This document shows, piece by piece, positions 13,154 through 23,819 of a stretch of DNA of 64,000 nt. The DNA is taken from contig JAEQBH010006400.1 of the NCBI GenBank assembly GCA_016808115.1, forward strand, positions 186,001 through 250,000. Direction: 5' to 3'. The position numbers and the translations under genes are program-made. The DNA comes from Tetrastigma voinierianum. Taxonomy: Eukaryota > Streptophyta > Magnoliopsida > Vitales > Vitaceae. Every line of letters starts with the position of its first letter. The first letter of the stretch is position 1. The notes beneath the pieces were generated by a model that saw only the letters and a program-made list of their open reading frames with translations, was not told the DNA's origin and searched no databases.

Positions 13154-13171
13154 TCACACCATTGCCAAGGA
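13154..13171 (+). promoter_or_regulatory. Decayed tRNA-Asp primer binding site of A1
   Basis: TCACACCATTGCCAAGGA aligns with the Athila PBS TGGCGCCGTTGCCGGGGA, with G-to-A or C-to-T changes at most differing positions. It follows the LTR end directly and precedes the gag leader. The changes fit methylated-cytosine decay. Confidence 0.6.
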
Positions 13172-13381
13172 TTGAAAGCATGAATTTGAATATGAATATT
13201 CTAACCAAAGATAGAAATTCTCTAATTTGGACATTTTTCTATTTTATCATAAATTTCATAAAACTGCTACAAATAAATATTTTATAACCGCAAGAATGAA
13301 AAGTGTTTTTCAAAATATTTTAAAGTGATCTTAAATTGATATAGTTGTTTTATATAGATTTAATTTGATTCAATGTTTCTA

Positions 13382-15120
13382 TTTCAGAAGATTTCACGCG
13401 TCAAAACGGTAGGAAGTAGAACCGCCTCTTGGATACGTAACTAGAAAGAACACTAAGGAATCCAGCAAAGTTGCAAAGTGCGACCAATCTGCGGCAAATC
13501 AGAGAGAAAGAATGCAACCATTCCGTATCAAGCGTATGGTAAGATAGACTCAGAGGCAAAAATGACTATGGAGGATTGAGGCCACCTGAAGATGAATACT
13601 CCATACGGAGAAGACAACCCGCTATAGAAGCCAATAATCTTTGAACTCAAGCCGCTTTTGATCACAATGGTGCAACAACACCACCCGGGCATCCTAGTGA
13701 AGACCAACAAGATATGGGGAAGATTTATGAAGATGGAAAATACAGCTCAAGCCGAACGTGGGGTGAGACCCGATGATCAAGGTTAATTATTTCCATTTTC
13801 AATGAGAGATGTGGTAGCAAACTTGGTTTGAATCAACGCTGGATTGGCCAGCGCGTTGGAACAATTGAGAAGAGTTGGTGGAGCTACATGAGCGCATTCT
13901 TCCCACCCTCACTGAAAGGAGAGTGGGAAACTATATGTTCAAGCAAGAAGAGTAAGGAAAGTCTCTATAAATGCATGGGAAAGATACAAAAGGCTGGAAG
14001 ATTCCAATGCATGGAAATAGATCCACTACCTGAGGCGGATATATTTTATCATTTTATGAATCATAACGTGAAGGCATAATTGATGCAACTCGCAGAGCCG
14101 AGAAAAGGCTGAGGCAAAGAAGTCGATAAGATCTTGCCAAAGCCTAAATTATATACCCATCTTAAACTTCAGAGTAGTGGCAGATCGAAGGAAAGCAAAG
14201 ATAGAGTTGAATCGGATGACTTCCATAGAAGCAAAACTAGACACATTGATGAACAAGATGGGGAATCATGAGAGAAGAATGCACTCAGCAAATGAAGCGG
14301 GAACAATTGATGAAAATGAGAAGAGGAATAGTGTCGAAGAGGGACCAACCCACAGGGTCCCTATCAAGCCGAGGAGGCACAAGTAGTATCTCAATGCCAA
14401 TGGTTACTAACTTTAAGCCTAACCTCAACTTTTGCTAACTCATTACACACCAAGATCAAGAACCATGAGAGAATTTCTCATATGGAGGAGTAAGACAATA
14501 ACAAAGGCTAAGGTCAAAGACCTATGAGAATTTCATCAACATTATAAGCTCACCTAGGTTCCAAATAAATAACAATAATACAATAGAAAAGAATAAGAAA
14601 GTCAAAGAGAAGAAAATCAGGTACAAAGGAGATCTTCTTCCTTTGAAGATTTCATGGGAGAAAATAAGAGGTCACAACATTCAGCGAGAAGAAATTCTGG
14701 TCACCCAGCACATTTCAGCAAACACACTGTGTTTTAGCGTTAATACGACACTTCTACAAAACTGAGACATAAGTAGGGGTACGCCATAGAAATGCAATCA
14801 AATTAAGGATACCTCCTAAGAGAGACACACATAAAGAATCTAAAGGATTGTATGGTGGTAACTCTGGGCATGAAGAAAGATAGAAATGGTGAAGAAGAAG
14901 AGAAGAAAAGATTGAAAAGTTAAGGGAGTAAGAAAGTGAAAACAAAACAAGTTGAGATAATCTACGATGTGGTTGAAAAGATCAAAAAAGAAGAGGTGCA
15001 AACTGAGTAGCAGGTGGAGAGAGAAGATTTGAAAAAGAAAGAGGACAAACAAGCCTACTTTTTGTCTGCTCCCTCTCGCAGGCCTCCCAAAGCCAAATGG
15101 AATAGTAGTTCTCTAGATTC
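13382..15120 (+). pseudogene. gag: Gag remnant of A1
   Basis: Frames between 13630 and 14080 give TPPGHPSEDQQ (cf. the GG-PxEDPxxH motif), a segment around RVGTIEKSWWSYMSAFFPPS (cf. W-E-x-L-x-x-Y-x-x-x-FFPPS) and ESLYKCMGKIQK (cf. ESLYEAWERYK), all hallmarks of Athila-type gag capsid. At 14177-14386 a 69-residue open segment continues the charged C-terminal part (SIEAKLDTLMNKMG, coiled-coil-like). From 14400 to 15120 only fragments survive, including a Lys/Glu-rich linker (KKEEVQTE, KKKEDKQA) before the protease. At least five frame changes or stops break it. No zinc knuckle was seen. Confidence 0.7.
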
Positions 15121-16091
15121 CAGGATGTCTCGTTGAAGATAGAGATTAACATACCTTGCGTACACTTGACCCATATGCCTAATTATGCTAAGTTTTAATG
15201 AGATATTCGAAAGAAGAGAAATTCAATAAAAATGAGTGGTGAATTTGAAAGCTACATGCAGTGCAGTGATCCAGAGGAGCTTACTAGAGAAGATGCAAGA
15301 TCTTGGCAGCTTCACCATTCCCTACACCATCGAGAATTTTGAATTTAAGAAAGCATTGTGTGACTTAAGAGCTAGCATCAACTTGATGCCTTTGTTAGTG
15401 GTTATCAAGAGACTCCTGGGCCAGTGGGAGCTACTCCCATAGCTATGACTCAAACGGTAGATAGGACAATGGCACACCAAAAGGAGTCCTGAAGATGTGC
15501 CTAATACAGGAAAATTCATTTTTCTTGTGGACTTTATAGTTATAGATATGGAAGAAGACACACAATCTCTACTACCGCTGGGAAGACCTTTCTTACTACC
15601 GGGGCTTCGCCTCAGGAGGCGTTAAAGATGTGTGTGTGGTGAGAACTCACTCTCAAGGCAAAGAAGAAGGCAAAGACACTCAAGTTGAAAACAGCCATGA
15701 AATGGCCGAGTGTGAAAGTCCGGATTATAAGACTGTAGAAACAATAGTTCCCATCAGTCCTAAACTGATTTTTGGTTGTACTTTTCATAACTCTATAAAT
15801 GAAAATGAGATGAATTTCCATTATCTTGATGATCTTGATTGTGAATTAAAGGAAACAGTCTTCAGTTTGAATGAGAACGGTACAAAAAAGACAAGCAATA
15901 ATGAAGAGGAAACAAAAGAAATAGAGACAAGTTCAGAAGGGTTAACCTTTAAGGAATTACCCAGACAGTTAAAGTATGCTTTTTTAGAGCCAGAAAAAGA
16001 AAAACCTGTTATTATTTTAGCTGCATCAACTGAGCTTGAAGAACATAAATTGTTGGAGATTATGAGAAAATATAAGGAAGCAATTGCTTAG
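15121..16091 (+). pseudogene. pol: Aspartic protease remnant and PR-RT linker of A1
   Basis: At 15236-15440 the sequence reads through SAVIQRSLLEKMQDLGSFTI and FKKALCDLRASINLMP. The family active-site stretch is DLGASINLMP, so the glycine after Asp-Leu has become Arg. Sequence to 15600 continues with DMEEDTQ and LPLGRPF-like protease features in broken frames. The longest surviving frame, 15630-16091 (153 residues), is the linker to RT: EIVPIS-type text, an acidic stretch (NNEEETKEIE), then LPRQLKYAFLEPEKEKPVII, typical of the region just before Athila RT. It stops at a TAG where A2 has TGG (Trp), a G-to-A nonsense change. Confidence 0.75.
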
Positions 16092-16990
16092 TCAATAGAA
16101 GATTTGAAAGGAATCAATCCTTTTATCTACATGCACAAGATCCTTTTAGAGGATAATGCAAGACCTCTATTGAACATCAAAGAAGACTGAATCCAGTAAT
16201 GAAAGAATTTGTTAGAAAAGAAGTACTGAAATGGCTAAATGCAGGCTTCATATATGCAATCTCAAACAACCCTTGGGTGAGCCCAGTTCATGTGGTTCTA
16301 AAGAAGGGTGGATTCACTGTGGTAAAAAATTAGAAGAATGAATTGATTCCTATAAGAACTGTGACAAGATGGAGGGTGTGTATAGACTACATAAATCTAA
16401 ATACTGCTACCAGAAAGGATCATTATCATCCACCTTTCATTGACCAACTTGTTGGATAGATTAGCAGGACACCCCATTACTATTTGCTGCTGTGAATGTG
16501 TTCTGGTTATAACCAGATTGCTGTCTGAGGATCGAAAAGACTACATTTACATGTCCTTATGGCACTTTTGCTTTTAGAAGGAAGCCATTTGGATTATGTA
16601 ATGCTCTTGCAACCTTCCAAAGATGTATGATGACTATGTTTTCAGATTTGGTGGAAGAAGCTATGAAAATCTCCATGAATGACTTCTTAGTATATGGATC
16701 CATTTTTTGAGAAATGTTTGGAAAATTTGGAAATAATAATTCAGAGGTGTCAAGACAAGAATTTAGCCTTAAATTGGGAAAAATGTCATTTCATGGTAAT
16801 AGAAGGTATTGTCTTATGGCACAAGATTTCTGCAATTGGGTTAGAAGTAGACCAAGAAAAGGTTTCTATCATAAAAACTCTCTTGCCACCTACAAAAGTG
16901 AAAGGGATAAGAATTTTCCTAGGACATGCTGGTTTTTACAGGAGATTCATAAGGGACTTCTCAAAAATCTCTAGACCATTATGCATTGCT
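16092..16990 (+). pseudogene. pol: Reverse transcriptase remnant of A1
   Basis: RT copies the element RNA into DNA. Visible in order: KWLNAGFIYAIS, WVSPVHVV, WRVCIDY with LNTATRKDHY (the fingers and LPxID region), a damaged SGYNQI segment near 16500, FGLCNA and TFQRCMM (16590-16630), and the catalytic box, where MDDF is read as MNDF at about 16672-16683 (first Asp to Asn). LNWEKCHFMV and LGHAGFYRRFI follow (16750-16960). Stops (for example after KN at 16330) and frameshifts split it into at least four pieces. The motif set identifies Ty3/Gypsy, Athila-like. Confidence 0.85.
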
Positions 16991-17490
16991 GAAAAAAGAT
17001 GTAAAGTTTGATTTTGATGAATCATGCAAAGCAACATTTGATGAAATTAAATCCAGATTGGTTATAGCTCCCATCATGGTAACGCTTGATTGGAACAAGG
17101 AGTTCGAAATTATTTGTGATGCCAATGACTATGCAATGGGAGTTGTATTATGACAAAGAATTGAGAAGATGTTCAAGGCCATATACTATGCCAACAAAAT
17201 GTTCAATGAGGCACAAGAGAACTACTCAACATCTGAAAAGGAGATGTTGGCAATGGTGTTTTCTTGTGAAAAATTTAGGCCTTACATATTGGGGTCCCAT
17301 GTTATAATACACACTAATCATGTTGCAATTAGATATCTTATGGCAAAGAAATATGCCAAACCAAGGCTGATTAGATGGGTATTATTGTTGTAAGAGTTTG
17401 ATCTAGAAATTAAAGACAACAAGGGTAGTGCCAATGTGATAGCTGATCACTTGTCTAGATTGAAAAAACTACTGAAGAAGAAAAAATAAG
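16991..17490 (+). pseudogene. pol: RNase H remnant of A1
   Basis: RNase H removes the RNA template. Frames give DWNKEFEIICDANDYAMGVV (the family has CDASDYAVGAVL, so the first catalytic Asp is kept), then a frameshift, then YYANKMFNEAQENYSTSEKE with the catalytic Glu, LAMVFSCEKFRPYILGSH, and HTNHVAIRYL where the family has YTDHAAL, so the second Asp is now Asn. KPRLIRW, then EFDLEIKD and ADHLSRL mark the end of the domain and the tether to integrase. One stop (TGA replacing a Gly or Trp codon near 17150) and one TAA at 17392 interrupt it. Confidence 0.85.
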
Positions 17491-18700
17491 TGAAATAGTA
17501 GAAAACTTTCCTGATAAGCAGTTGTTTTTGTTATTAGTCCAAACACCCTAGTATGTTGATATTGTGAATTACTTAGCCTGTGGAATTATGCTAGATGAAT
17601 TCAGCAACCAACAGAAAAGAAAGTTGAGAACTTATAGCAAATTCTATATTTGGGATGATCCACTACTTTTCAGAAGAAGGCATATGATTAATAGGAGGAT
17701 GTGTACGAGAGAAAACGGAACAAATTAGAGTGATAAATACCATGCATCACCATATGGAGGACATTTTACAAGAGATATAACAACCCATAAAACTCTCCAA
17801 TCAGGTTTTCATTGGCCTATACGTTTCAAAGTTGTTTGAATAAGTAAAACATTGTGATAAATGTCAGTTAGGCCCGACATAAGCAAAAGAAATGAAATGC
17901 CCCTGGAAGGAATCCTGGTAGTGCAAATTTTTTATGTATGGGGGATATACTTCATGGGACCTTTTCTATCATCATTTGGGAAATCTATTCTATTCTCTAG
18001 CTATGGATTATGTATCCAAATGGGTTGAAGTAATAGCTTCTCCCATAAATTATACCAGGACAGTGGCTAGGTTTATACAAAGAGATATTTTGAGCAGGTT
18101 TGGAACACCAAGAACAATCATTAGTAATGAGGGAAGCCATTTTGCAAAAATCATGAGCAGATTTGGAATCAGACATGTAATGAGATTGGATTATCACCTT
18201 CAGTCAAATGGGTAAGCAGAAATTTCCAAGGAAATAAAGAAAATTCTAGAAAAGACAATGAATACAAGCATAAAAGATTGGTATATAAAGCTAGATGATG
18301 CATTGTGGGCTTATAAAACTGCTTACAAAACTCCCATTAGAATGTCCCCATATAGAATTGTATTTGGAAAACCTTGTCATCTCCCTTTGGAACTTGAATA
18401 TAAAGCTATGTGGGCCATCAAGAAACCGAATTATGATTTTCAAGCTGCTAAAGAAGAAAGATTACTCCAAATGAATGAACTGGAAGGGTTGAGGAATGAA
18501 GCTTATGATAATGCCAAAATCTACAAAGATAAGACAAAGAAGTGGCATGATCAGGAGATTTTGAGGAAGGAATTCAAAGTAGGAGAACAAGTCCTATTAT
18601 ACAATTCCAAGCTCAAGTTGTTTCCAGGAAAACTAAAGTTAAGATGGGGGTGGTCCTTACACAGTATTAGCAAGTACACCCTTTGAAGTAGTGACACTGA
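17491..18700 (+). pseudogene. pol: Integrase remnant of A1
   Basis: Integrase inserts the DNA copy into the genome. The zinc-binding N-terminus is broken (ACGIMLDEF, FYIWDDPLLFRR, HASPYGGHF). In the core the first catalytic Asp (family DFMGPF) reads YFMGPF, the second (SDEGSHF) reads SNEGSHF with a short deletion after it, and QANGQAE is cut by a TAA. The C-terminal 142-residue frame (18258-18686) is well kept: DALWAYKTAYKTPI, PYRIVFGKPCHLPLELEYKA, KWHDQEI, KEFKVGEQVLLYNS, KLRWGW. A2 carries the same domain split by an insertion. Confidence 0.85.
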
Positions 18701-19384
18701 AAATTGATTGGAAGTGAGTTTAAAGTGAATGGTCTGAGATTGAAGCATTATCTTATAGGAAACATAAATGAAGATTAGTTCCAGATTTTGAAGAGAGAAG
18801 AGAATTTTGCTAAAAGGAAAACATTTTGCAGCAAATGTCTAGCTAGAGACATTAAAATGAAACGAGCTTCTTGAGGCTGATCAAAGAAAATTTTAATTTT
18901 CACATTTAGCTTGCTTTTGTAAAATTTTTGTGTTTGAAGATTTAGTTTTAATTTTTTTTTAAAATTTTATTCAATGATTTTGTTAATTTTTCAGGACAAT
19001 GAAGTTGTATTAGAGATGGATTTTATTTGGAATCATTCCTTCTCAGACTTATCAGGCAGATAGTGCTACAAGGGGGAGTTTTTCTTTTTTCTTAACTGTC
19101 CTCAATGAGAATGAACAGTTAAAGTTTAAGGGAATGTAATTTTTTTTTAACATGAAATTTTAAATAACTTTGTAGTGCTCATTCCATGACTACCTTGATG
19201 ATAATCATGTTGAATTATATTAAGTGAATAAAAGAAATGTGATTGTTCATACTTGAATTGAGGTTCTTTAATGATTAGATGTGTTTTCACAAGTATAATT
19301 TGAGTGGGAGGAAAATATCGCATACTGTTATTTGTGTGTTGATTGAAAAATGTTAATTGTGAAATTTTGAGGAAAGCCATGAGA
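18701..19384 (+). other. A1 noncoding spacer after integrase
   Basis: T-rich sequence without coding potential, alignable with 44760-45360 in A2. It contains TTGTTAATTTTTCAG ending at 18994, a pyrimidine-rich 3' splice-acceptor-like site; in A2 the same place reads TTTTTTGGG. Athila-type elements have been proposed to splice a subgenomic RNA for the ORF after pol, so this is a candidate acceptor, by inference only. Confidence 0.4.
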
Positions 19385-19850
19385 TTGTCACGACAGACAA
19401 TCTCACGTAGCGACATTGTTTCAACTCTGTTGGGACATTGATTCTCTTTGTCATGACAAAGAGTGGGAATTAGCCTATTCGAAGTCACTGGAAAATATGT
19501 CACGCCAAACATATTTCTTTATGTTGCGACATTATGTCAATTGAGATGAATGAACTATGTCGCGACAACATTTCTCTATGTCGCGACATTATTTCTCTAT
19601 GTAGAGACCAAGTTGGCTCGAAACTCTGATCTTGCAAGAAAGTGTTTGTAACGACATTATCTCTCTATGTCGCGACATAAGTACACTTGAACATCATATT
19701 TTTATGTAAGCATTTACATTGCTGTACAGCAAGGACTAACCTAGCCTTTAATTGATTGTAGAAAATATGTCGCGACATTATTTATCTATGTCGCGACATA
19801 AGATTAAAAAGGGAATAAACCCTAGGTTAGATTTTGTCGTGACATTTAAT
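19385..19850 (+). repeat. Internal TGTCGCGACA palindrome array of A1
   Basis: At least 12 copies of a 10-bp palindrome in about 470 bp, usually extended to ATGTCGCGACATAA or ATTA. Perfect TGTCGCGACA copies start at 19558, 19579, 19668, 19768 and 19789. Decayed copies (TGTCACGACA, TGTCATGACA, TGTTGCGACA, TGTCGTGACA) fill the rest. It lies between integrase and the promoter-like module of the additional ORF. The same array is found in A2 (45363-45850) and in the LTRs. Confidence 0.85.
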
Positions 19851-19871
19851 GAAGGCACAACAAAACATTTA

Positions 19872-20003
19872 GCCCATAAATAGATAATTTTTTAAATCTG
19901 AAAGGCCACCTTCCTTATAAACCATCAATCCACTCATCTTTCTTCACCAAATATCTCTCTTTCCCTTTCGAAAACCCTAGATTCCAAAAGCCTTATTCTA
20001 ACC
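19872..20003 (+). promoter_or_regulatory. Promoter-like module upstream of the A1 additional ORF
   Basis: Directly after the palindrome array come CCCATAAATAG (19874-19884) and TTATAAACC (19915-19923), both TATA-like, then a CT-rich leader (CATCTTTCTTCACC, CTCTCTTTCCC), an AAACCCTAG telobox at 19972-19980, and an ATG in ACCATG context at 20004. This looks like a plant core promoter plus 5' leader. A2 keeps the same layout at 45860-45993. Function is inferred from motif order and conservation only. Confidence 0.5.
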
Positions 20004-21480
20004 ATGTCTGAGCCCTTGCACCTTGACTGCAACTAATAAACCAATGGAAGAATTTTAGGAGGGGCGGAAGAAATAACAAAACAATTAGGAGCATTGCAAA
20101 ATAGAAGAAAGACAAAGTACAACACAAATTGAAACAGCATTTAAAAACTGAAGAAGAAAAGATGAGTTGAAGAGCTGAAATTTAGGCAGAGGAAAGCAGC
20201 GTCCTGAACGAGGGCTTGGCTATGGAAGGACAGTTTGGGATGAGACTTTCATTGGCGAGAAAGAGGATTTCAGTGAGTTAAATCTCACATTCAGAAATTA
20301 TGAGAGAGGATATCACTTTTTTATAGTGACATTAGCCTTAGTTTGTGATTGGTGAAGGAATTTAAACAATGTGGTGGAGATGGAAGGAAAGGCATGTGAA
20401 ATGAGTCAAATGGATATTGTTTCAACATTGAGACAATAGATGACACCAGTCAATGAGGATGGAATGGTTGAGTTCATGGAGCTAAAGGAGCCTGGATTGG
20501 GAGAAGGATTTGGATTAACAAACCGGACCAGGAGAGTGGATCTTGCAGGAAAAATCCCCAGCCAGATCAGTGGTGGAACAGAAGCTAAAGATTGGTTTTA
20601 TTTCATTTTCTACAGATCTGTTTGCAGTGAGTATTTGAGTGTGGGAGAGGCGGTGCTTTTGTGTGCATCTTAAAGGATACAGAATTTAGTATTTGGAAAA
20701 ATAGCCCAGAAAACTCAGTTTAAAGATTATTACAGAACAGACCACAGGGATTATTCTTGTCAAACCTTAATCACAAAGTTATGCATTTGAAGGCGATGTG
20801 GAAGGGCTTGGAAGGAAGAAGAGACATCACTGGACTCATCTAACATTGGAGAATAATTAAGGGCCTGTGACAAGAAGTAGAAGTAGAGAGTGGAAGGAAA
20901 TGATATTTTGAAATAATCAAGCATTGGTTTGATGAGGTGCAGCTCAGCGTGCAGGCAGAAAGTTTGTTTGTTTGGCGATGTGTTTAAGACAAATCCATCA
21001 GGAGCAAGATGAAATCTCGAGCATCATGGTAACAATACCGAATTGATGGAGATGCTGAAAGCTATGAGACAGAGATGCGAGAGGAATGAGCATCTGAAAA
21101 TCCAGGTCAATTGCGGGATGAGTACATGGATGCGAGAGGCGGGAAGAGCGATCGGAATTTGGAAAAGAAGCACTTTCGAGATAGAGATAAAGAGTGGAAG
21201 AGCAAACTGGAAATAAGAGAAAAATAACTAAGTGAAGAACTCAGGGCAAGGGAAAATGCTTTCCTTTCATATCAACTGATGAAGGACAATGAGCTACTAA
21301 AGATCATGAAGGAAAGAGAGGATGCTATGGAGTAGAACATGCTACAAAAGGCAGATGCCTTCGGTTACTTGTATAAAGAAAACTAGAAGGAAATAAGGCT
21401 CCTCATAGAATGAAGGGACAAAGAAATGGAGGCAACCCTAAACTATAGGGAGAAATTGTGGACATAAAGTTTAGATATGA
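20004..21480 (+). pseudogene. Additional ORF after pol, remnant (A1)
   Basis: The start ATG at 20004 is followed by a stop after ten codons. Further on, broken frames resemble the additional proteins in A2, B and D: GEKEDFSELN (near 20260), then the 77-residue open segment 20440-20673 with KDWFYFIFYRSV and VGEAVLLC, matching the AK-x-WFYFICS and ERAxLLY stretches of the 'putative plant transposon protein' domain (PF20167 as I remember it). From 21000 to 21480 the sequence is Glu/Lys/Arg-rich (ELSEELRARENAF-like), a coiled-coil tail also seen in A2. The envelope position is typical of Athila, but I see no membrane segment. Role unknown. Confidence 0.6.
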
Positions 21481-23608
21481 TCAACAATAATTTGATCAAA
21501 GGAATGTACTTTACTTGAAGGGGAGTGAGTTTGAGGAACCACTAAGCGCTCTTATTAGGCGAGACAAAATGATCTTATTAAACAAATGGCTCTTTTAATG
21601 GAGTGGTGTGCATTTAACAGAGTTGAGGAATGCTTGACTCAAGCGGTCTAAGTTCGAATCCACTGAATTCTCCCATGCACTTGTGGTTACAAGTTTGAAT
21701 AAGTGAATCTGAACCATCCCCATAGGCATGATAGAAGAAGGAAATAACTCACCTTATTATCTCTTCCCTTTTCCTTCTTTGTAACCAAATCTCTTATACT
21801 TGGAAACTTAAATGAAAAATCCTTTGCAAAAATTTATGTCCATTCTCATCTTGCATTTCTTTTATGGCTATTTTATATTTCTTTCCTTGATTTTAAGCCG
21901 ATAAGAAATTGATGACTTTTAGTGTATAACTTTCTTCCGGATAATGGAAAACTAAGCTTTCTGAGTTGATTCTTTGAATAGTTGTGAGTGTTTGGTGAAT
22001 TTGAAAGATGATGGAATTCAATTGTTGTTGTGTTAAATTTCTCTTAATTGAATGTTTTGATTTAAATAAGCTTTTAACTCGTAAAATAGCAAAGCAACAT
22101 ATCTAGGAACCAAACAAGAATTTGATAGATGAATTGGGGTAGGATAAAATGAACTAAAATAAGGAAAGTTGTAAGGATATTAATGAATGTGTTTAACTTC
22201 AAGAATAAGGAAGATTGTAACAAATTGATGGAACAAATAAGACCAATGATTCTATTTTTGTAAACATTTTAGTTATTACGAATCCTAATAAGCACTGCAC
22301 ATGGTCAAAAGTATCTCTAAGACAAATTGTGAAAAGTTTAGGGACATCTTTAGGATCATCCTGATTAAATCTCGAATGTCCTAGAACTTAGATTATTAGT
22401 CAAGGCGAAATCCTAAGCAATACCACTAACAGAAAGTGATATAGGCCATTCTTGGAATATTAAGCCTTTCAGCCTACCCTTATAATATGCATAAGCATAC
22501 GCATTAGTTCATATTTGAGCCCAGTAGTCAATTTCATCACCAACCCCCGATGTGAAAAGCCTAGATCCTCCCTTGAACATAATCCTACGATAAGGAACCC
22601 TTTTTTGCCCATATTACATGACAAATACATCAATGATAAAAGAGGACAAGTTTGGGGGAATATTATTTCAAATTATGAAGAAGGATAAGAAGGTTTAAGA
22701 GAGGAAAATCATTTGAGATAAGGAAAGATGAAAAGAATGAAGAAAAAAAGCTGTGAAAAGAAAAGTATCAAGGTGGAATGAGTTTGGTCTTGTAGCCTTC
22801 CTCCCTTGAACAATTAAGTTCTTAGGGGTGTTTCAACACTTAGTACCCATTAACTGGTATGGGAGTTGCTGACCTAAAGTTCATTAAGGGTGGTAGAAAG
22901 ATTAAAAAGGCAAAACATTGCATTATTCCAAAAACCTTGATAAAAGATGAAAAGTGAAAAATATTTTAAGATTAGGAAGATAGTTTATAGTCTGAGTGTG
23001 GTCACCAAAAATACCACAATAAATAGTATGCAGAGAGATGAACCAATCCAAATGGGGATGTTAGAGAGTTGACATCAATGGAAAAAATCAAGGATGCATA
23101 ATGAAGGCAAGTATGTTAAGTTGTAAGTGAAATTTGGGTAAAATTGAGCCTAAATTGTCCAGTTATCTACCCAATTACCCAAGCCACTCATTATAAGCCT
23201 AAAAGACCTAATTGATTCTAAAAGTGGTATATGCTTACATTAGTGGAGATTAATATGACAAACAAGCATATGGAACTTTAAAGAATAAAGGAAAAGTATG
23301 CTATATGAGTATTATCTCAGAAGATTAACTAATCTGCAGGACGAAGAGAGAAGACCATCACACAATCACAAATCAGGGTTGAATAATTGGATTGTTTACA
23401 CTACATAAATTATTTGGTTGTTTAGTGAACTTAATTGAAAATTGTCCTGATTCTAGATTGGATACATGTTTAGAAATAATTTTACAACTAACTTATGTTT
23501 CTTACCAAATTGTGGATTCAACATAAAAATGTCATTAAAAAATAAAAGACAAATTGTTTGAGGACAAACAAAATTTTCTTTTCTTTGCTTAGGGACAAGA
23601 AAAACTTT
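21481..23608 (+). other. A1 3' noncoding region, conserved between elements
   Basis: Two kilobases without coding potential between the additional ORF and the PPT. They align with 47282-49123 in A2 and, inverted, with 55077-56950 in D. For example TAGGGGTGTTTCAACAC and ACTGGTATGGGAGTTGCT near 22830-22870 recur almost unchanged in D. A tRNA B-box-like AGTTCGAATCC lies at 21651-21661. Confidence 0.6.
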
Positions 23609-23621
23609 AAGTTTGGGGGAA
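23609..23621 (+). promoter_or_regulatory. Polypurine tract of A1
   Basis: AAGTTTGGGGGAA immediately before the 3' LTR start TGATGAGTCC at 23624. It would prime plus-strand DNA synthesis. A2 has the identical tract at 49124-49136. Confidence 0.75.
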
Positions 23622-23819
23622 TTTGATGAGTCCTAAACTCATCTATTTTTAATCCATTTTTCTGGCATATTTCTAGAAGTTTATGATTCATTTTAATGCT
23701 GAATTATAGACTATTCACCAACTTTGTGTTTTGCAGGTTTTAAATGAAAAATAGACAATTCTAGAAAGAAAAGCAGAAAAATTGGCCAAAGAAGAAAAAT
23801 TGGCTAAGGCAGAAATGCA

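Noticed and set aside
19558..19798. CGCG boxes bound by calmodulin-regulated CAMTA factors
   Set aside because: The CAMTA core requires A, C or G before CGCG and C, G or T after it. Here the core is TCGCGA, so the known motif does not match.
20004..21480. Retroviral-type envelope gene
   Set aside because: Position fits, but no signal peptide, transmembrane helix or fusion-like segment is visible in any of the four copies.
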